DNA of 64,000 bases, from NCBI RefSeq assembly GCF_014076415.1, contig NZ_CP043568.1:1736001-1800000 (forward strand), given 5' to 3'. The DNA is from Comamonas testosteroni. Its GTDB lineage: Bacteria > Pseudomonadota > Gammaproteobacteria > Burkholderiales > Burkholderiaceae_C. Below the pieces are notes generated by a model. That model made no database searches. It was not told where the DNA came from and was given only the letters and a program-made list of their open reading frames with translations. The position numbers were made by a program, and so were the translations under genes. Below, piece after piece: positions 22,156 through 30,729 of this stretch. Within the stretch, counting starts at the first letter, position 1, and the number at the start of each line of letters is the position of its first letter.

Positions 22156-22326
22156 GTGGGGGTACAAGTGGGGGTACAACTCGCCAAAAGCCTATACTTT
22201 GGCTAAGTTGTACCCCCACTTTCAGGTCAAACCCAGCAACCATGCGGCCTGGCGGCCTATACGTTGTACCCCCACCCTGGGGCTGAGAGCGGGAATTTGT
22301 ACCCCCACCTAGGAAGGCTGTACCCC
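22156..22326. repeat. Five copies of a 12-bp motif, probable integrase arm sites
   Basis: GTGGGGGTACAA occurs in tandem at 22156-22167 and 22168-22179. Its complement TTGTACCCCCAC occurs at 22208-22219, 22264-22275 and 22297-22308. A partial copy, TGTACCCC, at 22319-22326 touches the integrase start codon. Repeats in both orientations between the attachment site (ssrA 3' end) and the integrase gene fit integrase arm-type or excisionase binding sites, and may also let the protein regulate its own gene. Confidence 0.75.
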
Positions 22327-23595
22327 ATGCTGACCGATGCCCACTGCCGCAACGCCATCTGCCCACCTGATCGCAAGCAGGCGCGCTTCACCGATGCTGG
22401 CGGGCTGTACCTGCAAGTCAGCCCCAGCGGCTCCAAGCGCTGGTTCTACAAGTACCGTACCGACGGAAAAGAAAAGCAGCTTGCTTTGGGCAGTTACCCC
22501 GCCGTAGGGCTGACCGCAGCCCGCAAAGCGCGTGATGTTGCCAAGATGCAACGTGCGCAGGGCAGCGACCCTATCGAGGCCCACAAGCTGGAAAAGCTCA
22601 AAGGCGGGCTCGATCGCGGGGATAGCTTCCAGGCCGTGGCGCTGGACTGGCACGGCAAGCAGGTGGCCGGCTGGAGTGCCGGGCATGCTGAACGCACCTT
22701 GAGGCAGCTGGAGCGCGACCTGTTCTCGTGGCTGGGCCAGAGGCCCATGGCCGGCATCGAGCCCATGGAGCTGCTGTCCGTCTTGCAGAAGATCGAAGAG
22801 CGCGGCGCACTGGAGACGGCCGACCGGGCACTCATGCTGGCCCGCCAGATATGGCGCTACTGGCTACCCACCGCCAGCAACAGCCAGCGCGACATTACCG
22901 AAGGCCTGAAAAGCCGCCTCACCCCGTACCATGCAAAGAACTCTGCAGCCATCGTCGAGCCCCAGCGCTTTGGCGAGCTGCTGCGGACCATGCATGCCTA
23001 CAAAGGCGGGCCGCTGGTGCGCACCGCCTTGCTGCTGGCACCCTTGCTGTACCAGCGCCCCGGCAATCTGCGCATGATGGAATGGGCCGAGCTGGATCTG
23101 GATGCCGGCCTGTGGACCATTCCCAGCGAAAAGATGAAGCGTACCAGGCAGGAGAAAGAAAACGGAGAGCCGCACGTGGTGCCCATGCCCGTGCAGGCGG
23201 TGGATCTGCTGCGAGAGCTGCACTCCCTCACAGGCCACGGCCGCTATGTGTTCCCCGGCCAGCGCAACCACGACCGCCCCATGTCCGACAACTCCGTGCG
23301 CAGCGCCGTCTATGGGCTGGGCTTCGGCACGGAGCAAAGCTGGCATGGCTTCAGAGCCAGCGCCCGCACCATGCTGGTGGATCAGCTGGATCTGGATCCG
23401 CTGGCCATCGAGGCCAACCTGGCCCATGCCGTGAAAGATGCCAACGGCCGCAGCTACAACCGCACCAAGTACCTGGCCAAGCGCTTTGATCTGGTTCAGG
23501 GGTGGGCTGATTACTTGGATCGTTTACGCGATGGCGTTAACGTGATCAAGCTTTCGCAAAAACAAAGCCAAATGACACACAGCCCAGTGCAATAA
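22327..23595 (+). CDS. P4-type tyrosine site-specific integrase
   Basis: A 422-residue integrase. The N-terminal DUF4102 arm-binding domain has QARFTDAGGLYLQVSPSGSK. A core-binding domain follows, and the catalytic domain carries Arg in YQRPGNLRMMEW, HxxR in HGFRASART, and the Tyr nucleophile probably in NRTKYLAKR. It sits 280 bases after ssrA, a standard landing site for islands and prophages, and probably inserted the accessory DNA to its right. The ATG at 22327 follows the last arm-like motif. Upstream in-frame codons lie in the repeats and are rejected. Confidence 0.93.
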   Translation: MLTDAHCRNAICPPDRKQARFTDAGGLYLQVSPSGSKRWFYKYRTDGKEKQLALGSYPAVGLTAARKARDVAKMQRAQGSDPIEAHKLEKLKGGLDRGDSFQAVALDWHGKQVAGWSAGHAERTLRQLERDLFSWLGQRPMAGIEPMELLSVLQKIEERGALETADRALMLARQIWRYWLPTASNSQRDITEGLKSRLTPYHAKNSAAIVEPQRFGELLRTMHAYKGGPLVRTALLLAPLLYQRPGNLRMMEWAELDLDAGLWTIPSEKMKRTRQEKENGEPHVVPMPVQAVDLLRELHSLTGHGRYVFPGQRNHDRPMSDNSVRSAVYGLGFGTEQSWHGFRASARTMLVDQLDLDPLAIEANLAHAVKDANGRSYNRTKYLAKRFDLVQGWADYLDRLRDGVNVIKLSQKQSQMTHSPVQ

Positions 23596-24195
23596 GCGCG
23601 GGCAGTGTGTCTTGCCTGTTCAAGATTTCGAATTCTGCTCGAATGTGGAGTAAATAGCGCACAAGATCGAAGGCCGCCACAGCACGCTACAGCACGCCAC
23701 AGCGGGCTCCTCAAGGTCCATTGCTTCAGTATGCCAATACTGCCTACGCAGCGCTTGCTGCACCTCCTAGCCGCATCGCGATCTATCGATCGCCGCTTCA
23801 TAACGGCCATCCGAGCATTGGCGCCGGCGACTGTCCACTGACGGGTTTTAGGTGAGCAGTGGATAGTGGCCGCCAGTTGCAGGTCGATAGGTTGCTGGAA
23901 GTCCGCTTTCACGGCTTATGAACAGGTGCTGCCGATCCATTGCAGCCGCTCATACCCTATGAAGCAGCGGTTGCTTTGCGCCGAGTTGGTAACGCCGGGA
24001 TGCAATGAACTGAGAGATGTTGACCCGGTGATCTGATACCTATGCGCCAAGTCTACTGTTTGTCCCCATCCTCGTATATCACCGAGCTATGGCGTGCTGC
24101 CAGCCCGATTTTCCTTCGGAAGCCCACTCTGCAATTCATGCTGAACTTTCATGAAGAGCACGGGTTTAAATGAAGCCTGCGGATGATGGACTTGC
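23596..24195. other. 600-bp gene-poor segment with repeat R3, copy 1
   Basis: No convincing gene is seen. Bases 23804-23932 share a clearly related sequence with 41785-41914. Both begin CGGCCATCCGAGCATTG, continue through CTGTCCA and TGACGGGTTT, and end near GAACAGG. The repeat looks like a decayed mobile or gene fragment common in accessory DNA. The remainder is unassigned. Confidence 0.6.
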
Positions 24196-24879
24196 TCAGG
24201 GTTGTGTGCCGCAGGAAATTTCAATCCAGCGATAACCCAGGCGAATTTTCTGTTGTGCTTGAAGTTTGCGCAGTTCGACGTTGACTTTTTGGCGAGACGC
24301 TCCAACGGCATGCGCGAGATCACCTTGAGAGATGAGAAGCACGACATTGCCGTGAGCAGGCTTTCCGTTTTCCGCTGCTATGCGTTGCAATGTCGCCCAA
24401 ACTCTCGCATTGAGTGTCTCCTCCGCCCTGATAAAGATCATGTCGAACAATTCGTTCACGCGCAGACTTAGTGCACGTGCAACTGCCAAAGATGCCAGAG
24501 CATCGCTTGCCAAAACCTCGAGCAAGGGCTGACTTGGCAAGATTAGAAGTTCGACGTCTCCGGCTGCGACAAGGTCTACCGGCACAGGCGCATTTCCCAA
24601 CACCGAACTGAAACCGCTGATTTCGCCTGGTTCCATCCAGCGCGTAAATTGCTCGGCCCCTGCTGCGGTGTAGCCCACAGAGCGCAGACGTCCTGACAAC
24701 ACCACCAGCACGTGATGTGCAGAGTCACCTCTTTTCTGTACGACTTGGCCGTCGTGAAACGTTCGCTTGATGCCAATGGCACGAAGCCGTTGCATAGAGG
24801 GCTCAGGGAAGTTCGCCAGCCAATCCACGCGATAACGGTCACCCGATAGACGCCTAGGGAAGTCGAGCTTGGTGTTCAT
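24196..24879 (-). CDS. Crp/Fnr family transcriptional regulator
   Basis: A 227-residue protein with an N-terminal cyclic-nucleotide-binding-like beta-barrel (about 20-130) and a C-terminal winged helix-turn-helix (ISQGDLAHAVGASRQKVNVEL). It lacks the four N-terminal cysteines of an Fnr iron-sulfur cluster. The effector is therefore unknown and cAMP binding is not assured. It is transcribed away from the ABC transporter-dioxygenase operon with a 101-base gap and probably controls that operon. I chose the ATG at 24879. An upstream TTG at 24909 is also in frame. Confidence 0.85.
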   Translation of the reverse strand: MNTKLDFPRRLSGDRYRVDWLANFPEPSMQRLRAIGIKRTFHDGQVVQKRGDSAHHVLVVLSGRLRSVGYTAAGAEQFTRWMEPGEISGFSSVLGNAPVPVDLVAAGDVELLILPSQPLLEVLASDALASLAVARALSLRVNELFDMIFIRAEETLNARVWATLQRIAAENGKPAHGNVVLLISQGDLAHAVGASRQKVNVELRKLQAQQKIRLGYRWIEISCGTQP

Positions 24880-24980
24880 CCGAACATTGTCACCTGAGGC
24901 GCAATTCAATTGACTGGTCGATTTTTAAATCCGTTTGCATACCGATTGTCGTAACGCTCTCTCCAACGGAACGGATTCCC

Positions 24981-25973
24981 ATGATTCGAAAAAAACTGAT
25001 CGCTCTCGCTATAGCTTCTGTATCGGCGCTATCCACTTCGGCTATGGCTCAGTCCACCGTCTTGCGCATACAGGACTATCCAGGCTTGGGCAACTTTCTA
25101 GTTCGTGTCGCCAATGCGAATGGACTCTGTGCAAAGCATGCCATCACGTGCGAATTGCGCAGCATTCCGCAGGCTCCGTTAGCAATGCAGACACTGCTGG
25201 CGGGAGATCTCGACGTCGCATTTACGCCTCCGGAGGTTCTTGTCCAGGCTGTGAACAAGGGAGTTGCAGTCAAAGCGATTGGCAGCGGAGCTAGCGGGCC
25301 CACATTCTTCCTCATGGCGGGAGCTGGCTTGGATACGCCCAATGCGGCCAAAGGATATCCGGTGGTCATGCAGGATTTCAAAGGCAAGAAAATCGGTGTT
25401 ACAGCAAGAGGCAGCGCAGCCGAGTTCCAGTTGGTGAGCCTGCTCAAGGGGGCAGGCATGTCTGCCCAGGACGTCACGATTGTTGCGGTCGGCTCGCCCA
25501 ACACAGCCTTTCCTGCGATCTCGCAGAAGCAGATTGATGGGCTGATGCTTTTCACCCCGATGGACGGCTTTTGCGAAGTGTCGCAGATCTGCCGGATAGT
25601 GGTTGATCCCCGCAAGGGGCAAGGTCCCAGTGATGTCCTGGAGACTAAAGGAGCCTCGATGCTGCAAGTCGTGCGTGATGAATTTCTTCAGAAGAATTCT
25701 AAGGCGATAGAGGGGTACCGAAGGGCCATGACTGAAGCGAGTGAGTTTGCGCAGAACCCCGCAAACTTTGCGGCGCTGCTCAAGATTGCGCAAGACACCT
25801 TCAAGATCAATGTTCCTAATGGAGACCAGATTCTTGAGGTCTCGCTGCGTAACTCTTTGCCCACTTTGCAATTTCCTGTAGACCCCAAGGCCTTCCAGGA
25901 AGCAGCGAGGTATATGCAACGTACAGGCCAGATCAGCAAGGTGGTGGACACCTCTACGCTGCTGGTGCAGTGA
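24981..25973 (+). CDS. ABC transporter substrate-binding protein, NitT/TauT/SsuA type
   Basis: A 330-residue periplasmic protein with signal peptide 1-23 (cut after AMA). It has the SsuA/THI5-like fold, including GDLDVAFTPPEVLVQAVNKG and KGKKIGVTARGSAAEFQLVS. It delivers an organic substrate, in this class often a sulfonate, nitrate or pyrimidine-like compound, to the membrane permease encoded by the operon. The next gene starts 11 bases after the stop. The substrate cannot be fixed from sequence. Confidence 0.85.
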   Translation: MIRKKLIALAIASVSALSTSAMAQSTVLRIQDYPGLGNFLVRVANANGLCAKHAITCELRSIPQAPLAMQTLLAGDLDVAFTPPEVLVQAVNKGVAVKAIGSGASGPTFFLMAGAGLDTPNAAKGYPVVMQDFKGKKIGVTARGSAAEFQLVSLLKGAGMSAQDVTIVAVGSPNTAFPAISQKQIDGLMLFTPMDGFCEVSQICRIVVDPRKGQGPSDVLETKGASMLQVVRDEFLQKNSKAIEGYRRAMTEASEFAQNPANFAALLKIAQDTFKINVPNGDQILEVSLRNSLPTLQFPVDPKAFQEAARYMQRTGQISKVVDTSTLLVQ

Positions 25974-25984
25974 GCGGAGGCGAT

Positions 25985-26785
25985 ATGCCCATTCCCAACG
26001 CTCTTGCCTCCAGAGAGCCTGCGGTTGCCGTAGATGGCCTGCATTTGAGCTTCGGCGGCAACAAGCCTGTTCTGGCGGACATCTCTCTGAATATTGCCGA
26101 AGGCGAATTTGTCTCTCTCGTTGGCCCAAGTGGCTGCGGCAAGACAACCTTGCTCAATCTGTGTGCCGGCCTGGTCGAACACACGGGTTCCGGATCCATC
26201 AAAGTGATGGGTCGCCCTCCACGATGCGGTAATCCCCAAATCGGCTACATGCTCGCGCGCGATAGCCTCTTGCCGTGGTGCTCCGCCTTGGATAACGCCG
26301 CCTTTGGCTCGAAGATCAGAGGGCGAACCAAGGATCAAAGCCTTGAACGTGCACGAAAAACGCTCGCCGAGGTAGGCCTTGCAGAGCACGCCAATGTGTT
26401 GCCGAAAGCGCTTTCACACGGGATGCGTCAGCGTACTGCGCTCGCACGGACATTTGCATTGGATGCACCATTGCTCTTGATGGATGAACCATTTGGCGCA
26501 CTTGATGCGCAAACCAAGTTGCAGCTTCAAGATTTGCTTCTGCGTCTCTGTCATCAGCACCGACAAACGGCTTTGTTCGTAACTCACGATTTGGCAGAGG
26601 CTGTCGCCGTTTCCGATCGCGTGATCGTGATGTCGTCCCAGCCAGGACGCATCATTGCAGACGTGCCGATTGACCTACCGCGACCTCGTTCAATTCGTGA
26701 ATTGCAAAAGTCGCCACGTTTCCACGAACTCTTTGCGACTCTGTGGTCGCAGCTTGAATCGGGATGGGTACACCATGAAGGCTAA
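25985..26785 (+). CDS. ABC transporter ATP-binding protein, NitT/TauT type
   Basis: A 266-residue ATPase with Walker A GPSGCGKTT (residues 48-56), signature LSHGMRQRTALART (a degenerate LSGGQ) and Walker B LLLMDEPFGALD. The ATG at 25985 has a GGAGG site. A GTG at 25970 in the same frame is not needed. It overlaps the permease gene by 11 bases. Confidence 0.92.
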   Translation: MPIPNALASREPAVAVDGLHLSFGGNKPVLADISLNIAEGEFVSLVGPSGCGKTTLLNLCAGLVEHTGSGSIKVMGRPPRCGNPQIGYMLARDSLLPWCSALDNAAFGSKIRGRTKDQSLERARKTLAEVGLAEHANVLPKALSHGMRQRTALARTFALDAPLLLMDEPFGALDAQTKLQLQDLLLRLCHQHRQTALFVTHDLAEAVAVSDRVIVMSSQPGRIIADVPIDLPRPRSIRELQKSPRFHELFATLWSQLESGWVHHEG

Positions 26786-27530
26786 TCGACTGCAATGGGT
26801 GCTCTGGCACATCGTTTTCATAGCCTTGATGCTGGGATTTGCCGAGATCGCCGCTTCGCGCAAATGGGTTGATCCGACATTTTTTGGCCAACCACGTGGA
26901 GTGTTGGCCTACCTTTGGGAAAACGTAAGAACAGCAAAGTTTTGGAGCGACCTGGGCTGGACTCTGACAGCGGTAGGCGCGTCTTTTGTGCTGGGCAGCC
27001 TGGCTGCATTCGCCGTTGGACTCATTTTTGTTCGATGGCCTGCGATCGAGAAGTTCGCCGACCCCTACTTCAACGCGCTCAATGTGATGCCACGCATTGC
27101 TCTGGCACCGCTGTTCATTCTGTGGTTCGGCCTTGGAATAGGCAGCAAGATTGCCGTTGGCTGCTCGCTCACCTTCTTCATCGTTCTCTCTGCGACTGTG
27201 GCCGGCATCCGCGGGGTAAGCCAGGACCACTTGACGCTATGCAGGACGTTGGGGGCGAAAGCCGGCACAACATTCTTCGAGGTCACCTTGCCTGGTGCGG
27301 TCCCCGTGATCTTTTCAGGCCTCAGGCTTGGGTTGATCTATGCCCTGCTCGGAGTTGTCGGTACCGAAATCATCGCAAGCGAAAAGGGCCTGGGCCAAAC
27401 CTTGGCCTATCTCGGCTCCACCTTCGATATCAATGGCGTCATGGCTCTCCTGCTGGTACTCGCACTGCTAGGGGTTGGCATCGTGCGCTTCATGACCTGG
27501 CTCGAAAAACGCCTGCTGCACTGGCAGTAA
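26775..27530 (+). CDS. ABC transporter permease, NitT/TauT type
   Basis: A 251-residue membrane protein with about six helices. The EAA loop that docks to the ATPase is around CRTLGAKAGTTFFEVTLPGA. The start at 26775 (MKANRLQWVLWH) lies inside the 3' end of the ATPase gene, giving translational coupling. A longer frame upstream is a shadow of the ATPase gene. Confidence 0.9.
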   Translation: MKANRLQWVLWHIVFIALMLGFAEIAASRKWVDPTFFGQPRGVLAYLWENVRTAKFWSDLGWTLTAVGASFVLGSLAAFAVGLIFVRWPAIEKFADPYFNALNVMPRIALAPLFILWFGLGIGSKIAVGCSLTFFIVLSATVAGIRGVSQDHLTLCRTLGAKAGTTFFEVTLPGAVPVIFSGLRLGLIYALLGVVGTEIIASEKGLGQTLAYLGSTFDINGVMALLLVLALLGVGIVRFMTWLEKRLLHWQ

Positions 27531-27574
27531 GCAGTTCCCTCACTACCACCTGCTATTCCTGAAAGGAATTGAAC

Positions 27575-28480
27575 ATGGCTAATACCACACCCATGGAGTT
27601 GATCGATATTGCTAGCCGCTACAAGCACATACAGCCAGTTCCCAGAATGCCGAACTTCGCGGCTTGGATTGAAGGCGTTGACCTCACGACGCCTCTGACT
27701 GATGAAGTTAAGGCTGAACTTCGCCAGGCGTTGTTCGACTTCGAGGTCATCTTCTTTAAGCCGCAAACAATCACACCAGAGCAACACATCGCATTGGGAC
27801 AGGTATTTGGACCGATCTCAAACGGCTCCTATTTTGACCGCAACGCGAATGCGCCCGAGATGGAAATGATCGTGTCCGACCGCGACCGACCGCCTGCCAT
27901 CGACAACTGGCATACAGACATCAGCTGGAAACTCAACCCCCCATTGGGAACCGCGATACAGATCACAGTGACTCCTCCAGCAGGAGGAAACACTTGCTGG
28001 AGCAGCACCAGCAAGGCCTATGAATGGCTATCGCCCGGCATGCAGCAGTACTTGGAGGGGTTGAGTGCCGTACACACCTGGGAGCAATCAGGCTTTCGTG
28101 AATACCTTGGAAAAAAGGGAGATGAAGCGCTCATCGCTGCAATCCAGGCGGGCAAGCCTGTCACACATCCCGTGGTTCGAGTGAACCCTGACTCTGGCCG
28201 TAAATGCATATTCGTGAATGCCGACTTCACCCGAAACATCATTGGAGTCGACCGCCATGAAGCTCGTGGAGTCCTTCACTTTCTGCTTGGCTGGCTACAG
28301 AGACCAGAGTTCATGGTGCATCACCAGTGGGAAGCTGGCGGCATTGCGATATGGGACAACCGGAGCACGCAGCACTACGCCGTCGCGGATTATTGGCCCC
28401 ATCACCGGGTAAACCAACGAGTCACCTTCGATACACCGTCTTCATTGATAGCTCCCCCAGGTTCAAGCGGCCTGAACTAG
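27575..28480 (+). CDS. TauD/TfdA family alpha-ketoglutarate-dependent dioxygenase
   Basis: A 301-residue Fe(II) dioxygenase. The metal site is His113-x-Asp115 in NWHTDIS plus the distal His in STQHYAVADYW, with Arg in NQRVTF as the ketoglutarate anchor. These enzymes hydroxylate taurine, alkyl sulfates, aryloxyacetates and similar compounds so that the product breaks down. The operon link to a NitT/TauT-type importer suggests use of an organosulfur or related compound as nutrient. An AAAGGA site precedes the ATG. The stop TAG is immediately followed by the stop of a convergent phage-like pseudogene. Confidence 0.88.
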   Translation: MANTTPMELIDIASRYKHIQPVPRMPNFAAWIEGVDLTTPLTDEVKAELRQALFDFEVIFFKPQTITPEQHIALGQVFGPISNGSYFDRNANAPEMEMIVSDRDRPPAIDNWHTDISWKLNPPLGTAIQITVTPPAGGNTCWSSTSKAYEWLSPGMQQYLEGLSAVHTWEQSGFREYLGKKGDEALIAAIQAGKPVTHPVVRVNPDSGRKCIFVNADFTRNIIGVDRHEARGVLHFLLGWLQRPEFMVHHQWEAGGIAIWDNRSTQHYAVADYWPHHRVNQRVTFDTPSSLIAPPGSSGLN

Positions 28481-28918
28481 TCAGCACGGGCATCCGAAAA
28501 AGTCTTCCGAGCGCTTGATGCCCTCGGCTATGGCGTCTTGCTCGCTGATGCCCTGCAGGCGTTCCACGCGGACTCCAGTGATTTCCAGCCAAATGCGTCC
28601 CGCCTTCTTCGGCATGAGCAGACAAGGCGTGTATTTGACTCCGGAGGCTTTGTCGCTGCCGTCTTGATAGTCGGTTGTATAGACCAGCTCTTCGTTGCCG
28701 CAGACAGTGGGAGCGCGGGCGAATGTCTCGCGCACATAGATGCGGTCACCAGGTTGGCGCGTTGCTCCTTCGCTGGTTCGGTTAGTGCATCGATGCGGCC
28801 GTCTGGCAGCCAAAGATGGCGGTCGCTGCTGTAGGCTGCATTACCATGCCTTGGTACAGAGCTGGCTGTGGCTTCGCCAGTCGCTCAGGATGGCGCGCAC
28901 CAAGGGTGCATTGAACAT
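28481..28918 (-). pseudogene. Prophage-type hypothetical protein broken by an in-frame stop
   Basis: The frame opens MFNAPLVRAIL at 28918, stops at TAA 28841-28843, and continues in the same frame. The later part has GDRIYVRETFA and ITGVRVERLQGISEQDAIAEGI, motifs I recognise from a family of small phage proteins of unknown function. The gene is therefore nonsense-mutated. Its C-terminus also looks cut at 28481, exactly where the dioxygenase gene ends, which suggests a recombination junction there. Confidence 0.6.
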
Positions 28919-29255
28919 CAAGCCGGAGGCTCCAAAAGAGAAAACCCGCCGAGTGGCTGGTGTGTGGGGTGGATGCAGATTTCAGTGACTGCCAGGACAG
29001 GTGGCCGGTGATGCCATAAGCCTTGCGCTGAATTGGATTGGGGCGCGATCCTTCAGGGCTGATGGCAATCCTTGCCCCCAGGCCGTCCAGTGAGCAGAGT
29101 GCACCTTGCAGGTCCATGCCAGGCTCAGGTCCCGGAAACTGGAACTTCTGGCCGCAGTCGGTGCAATCGATGCGGATCTCGGCGTTGAAGCCAGTGATCG
29201 CGCCGCCTGGCTTATCCTCCAGGCGCGCAACACCAACTGATGTCGCTAAGCTCAT
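28782..29255 (-). CDS. Prophage-type hypothetical protein, degenerate C-terminus
   Basis: A 157-residue frame. The first 80 residues (VARLEDKPGGAITGFNAEI, then a CTDC pair, MDLQGALCSLDGLGARIAI and PEGSRPNPIQRKAYG) resemble a short protein common in Burkholderiales prophages. A CxxC pair may bind metal. The tail runs into the start of the next phage-like frame and is probably out-of-family readthrough after a lost stop, so the gene may be defective. Confidence 0.5.
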   Translation of the reverse strand: MSLATSVGVARLEDKPGGAITGFNAEIRIDCTDCGQKFQFPGPEPGMDLQGALCSLDGLGARIAISPEGSRPNPIQRKAYGITGHLSWQSLKSASTPHTSHSAGFLFWSLRLDVQCTLGARHPERLAKPQPALYQGMVMQPTAATAIFGCQTAASMH

Positions 29256-29360
29256 GTGAGCGCATGTCACGGAAATCAAGAATAGTGAGATGGGTGCTGC
29301 TAATAATGGGACACCGCCATGTAGGCGGTGGCTCAAGGTGGCGCGGTGAGGATTTTAAGT

Positions 29361-29885
29361 ATGAAGATTAAAAAAGAAGACTTGGCAAAATGGGAAACAG
29401 ATAAGCCGGAATTAATGGTTGAGCCACTCTTTCTAAAGAAGAGAATCTCTGATTTAGAAAAGGCGTTGTTGATTCGCTTGCCAGATGAATATTTGGATTA
29501 TATCCATCTGGTTGCCGATCAAGCATGTAGCCCACTGGATGAATTGGATAATTTTATAGCAATATATTATGGAATAACGAGGGTGGCTGTTATGGCTACC
29601 TTGTCTTCTACAGATAGAGTAGTGAGCTCAACCAAATTATTGCAGGAGTCAGTGTATGATCACCGATCATTGCTACCTAATGGCTTAATTGCAATTGGTT
29701 CAGAATACGATGATGATGGCGACGCATATATTATTTATGATGTGAGGCCTGAATCTCCCACCTACAGAAATATATTTCATTGGAGATACTATGTAGATAA
29801 TTTAATTGTGGGAGATGGATTGGGATTGTTGGCTCTATCGTTAAGAGATTTTTTACATAAACCGGCATTGGAAAGTGAGCTCTAA
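29361..29885 (+). CDS. SMI1/KNR4 (SUKH) family protein, likely orphan immunity protein
   Basis: A 174-residue protein. The N-terminal part ISDLEKALLIRLPDEYLDYI and the later GDAYIIYDVR plus a C-terminal SLRDFLHK helix fit the SMI1/KNR4 (SUKH) superfamily, whose bacterial members often protect against secreted or contact-dependent toxins. Base composition is markedly AT-rich compared with neighbours, a sign of transfer. No toxin gene is visible next to it, so it appears as an orphan immunity gene. I chose the ATG at 29361. An earlier frame start at 29328 has no support. Confidence 0.65.
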   Translation: MKIKKEDLAKWETDKPELMVEPLFLKKRISDLEKALLIRLPDEYLDYIHLVADQACSPLDELDNFIAIYYGITRVAVMATLSSTDRVVSSTKLLQESVYDHRSLLPNGLIAIGSEYDDDGDAYIIYDVRPESPTYRNIFHWRYYVDNLIVGDGLGLLALSLRDFLHKPALESEL

Positions 29886-29892
29886 TTTATTG

Positions 29893-30023
29893 GGCTTTGT
29901 TGCATAAATAGGCCCCCTGAGTCGAATAGCCTCGGGCGATGAATCAGTATTCGTCAACCAAGCCCCGCTACAGCAGCACCAGCCGGGCGCAATACAAAGC
30001 TGCACCCAAGGCTAGGGGCTCCG
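29893..30023 (+). pseudogene. 5' end fragment of an IS903-type IS5-family element
   Basis: GGCTTTGTTGCATAAAT matches the inverted repeat of IS903-like elements. An ATG at 29939 opens MNQYSSTKPRYSSTSRAQYK, a typical N-terminus of that transposase group. Similarity ends after about 28 codons near 30023, so only the left end remains. Confidence 0.7.
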
Positions 30024-30026
30024 TGA

Positions 30027-30185
30027 TCATCCGTCAACGTCTGCAACGATCGAGCGCTGATCGCAGTCTTTCAGGTACTCGCTGAATGCAACTGCTTCAG
30101 AGGCGGGTACATTGGCTGCCGGGATCTCCTGCACGGCCTCTGACAACACGCCACCGTAGTGAGCGAGTGGGTTCTTATCTTGCAT
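30027..30185 (-). CDS. Small hypothetical protein (52 residues)
   Basis: The frame encodes MQDKNPLAHYGGVLSEAVQE and further Ala/Glu-rich sequence, with a strong AGGGAG ribosome-binding site eight bases before the ATG at 30185. It resembles the tiny accessory proteins of prophages. Its stop lies within 4 bases of the IS903-like fragment, so its C-terminus may be altered by that insertion. No function is recognised. Confidence 0.5.
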   Translation of the reverse strand: MQDKNPLAHYGGVLSEAVQEIPAANVPASEAVAFSEYLKDCDQRSIVADVDG

Positions 30186-30320
30186 ATTGGTGGCTCCCTG
30201 AATGAGAAAATCTCGCGATGGCGGGCTGGGGTGTTGTGGTGAAATCTGTCCGCAGTGCGTTGGGTTTGTTGACGCGGGTGCTTTATTTCATGTGCGCTGC
30301 ACTTGCCTAGGGAGAGGAAG

Positions 30321-30697
30321 ATGGGCAATCGTGAAGTAGATGGCTTTCATATATGGGCTGAAGCCAGTCAGCAGGGTGGCGAGTTGGCTGGAGCGTTCGT
30401 CTTGACGAAGGCTGTGAATGGCAAGGTTGGCACGAAGCGCTTCAGAGTGCTCACTGCGCACACTTTTACGTCATTGGAGGCAGCGCAAGCAGCACCAATC
30501 CAGAGGTCGTGCAAGCGATCGCATCAGTTTCCGACACTGCTTACCCAGTCCACTCGTTTACTGAATATGGGCGGTGTGTCCATGCCATTGGATTTGAAGG
30601 TGGAGTCGGGGCTGCGATAGGTAGCAGACTCGAAGAGCGCCTGATTGTGGGAATTCCTCGAGTTGGCAAGGTCCGTTCAGTGGCTGGCGTTAGGTAG
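30321..30697 (+). pseudogene. Hypothetical gene, probably frameshifted
   Basis: The first frame starts MGNREVDGFHIWAEASQQG after a GGAGAGGAAG site and would stop at 30620. From about 30495 a different frame gives protein-like sequence to 30697 (TNPEVVQAIASVSDTAYPVH, then GFEGGVGAAIGSRLEERLI). One frameshift near 30490-30500 would join them into one protein of about 125 residues. No family is recognised. It may also be a genuine 99-residue protein. Confidence 0.4.
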
Positions 30698-30729
30698 GGA
30701 AATTGAATGGCTCTTGTTGTCTGAGCCTT

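Noticed and set aside
22156..22308. The repeated GTGGGGGTACAA motif as a CRISPR array
   Set aside because: The repeats are only 12 bp, occur in both orientations with unequal spacing and lie next to an integrase, so arm sites are the better explanation.
29361..29885. The SUKH gene as half of a toxin-immunity pair
   Set aside because: No toxin frame is present on either side; only phage-like fragments and an IS end are found, so only an orphan immunity role is claimed.
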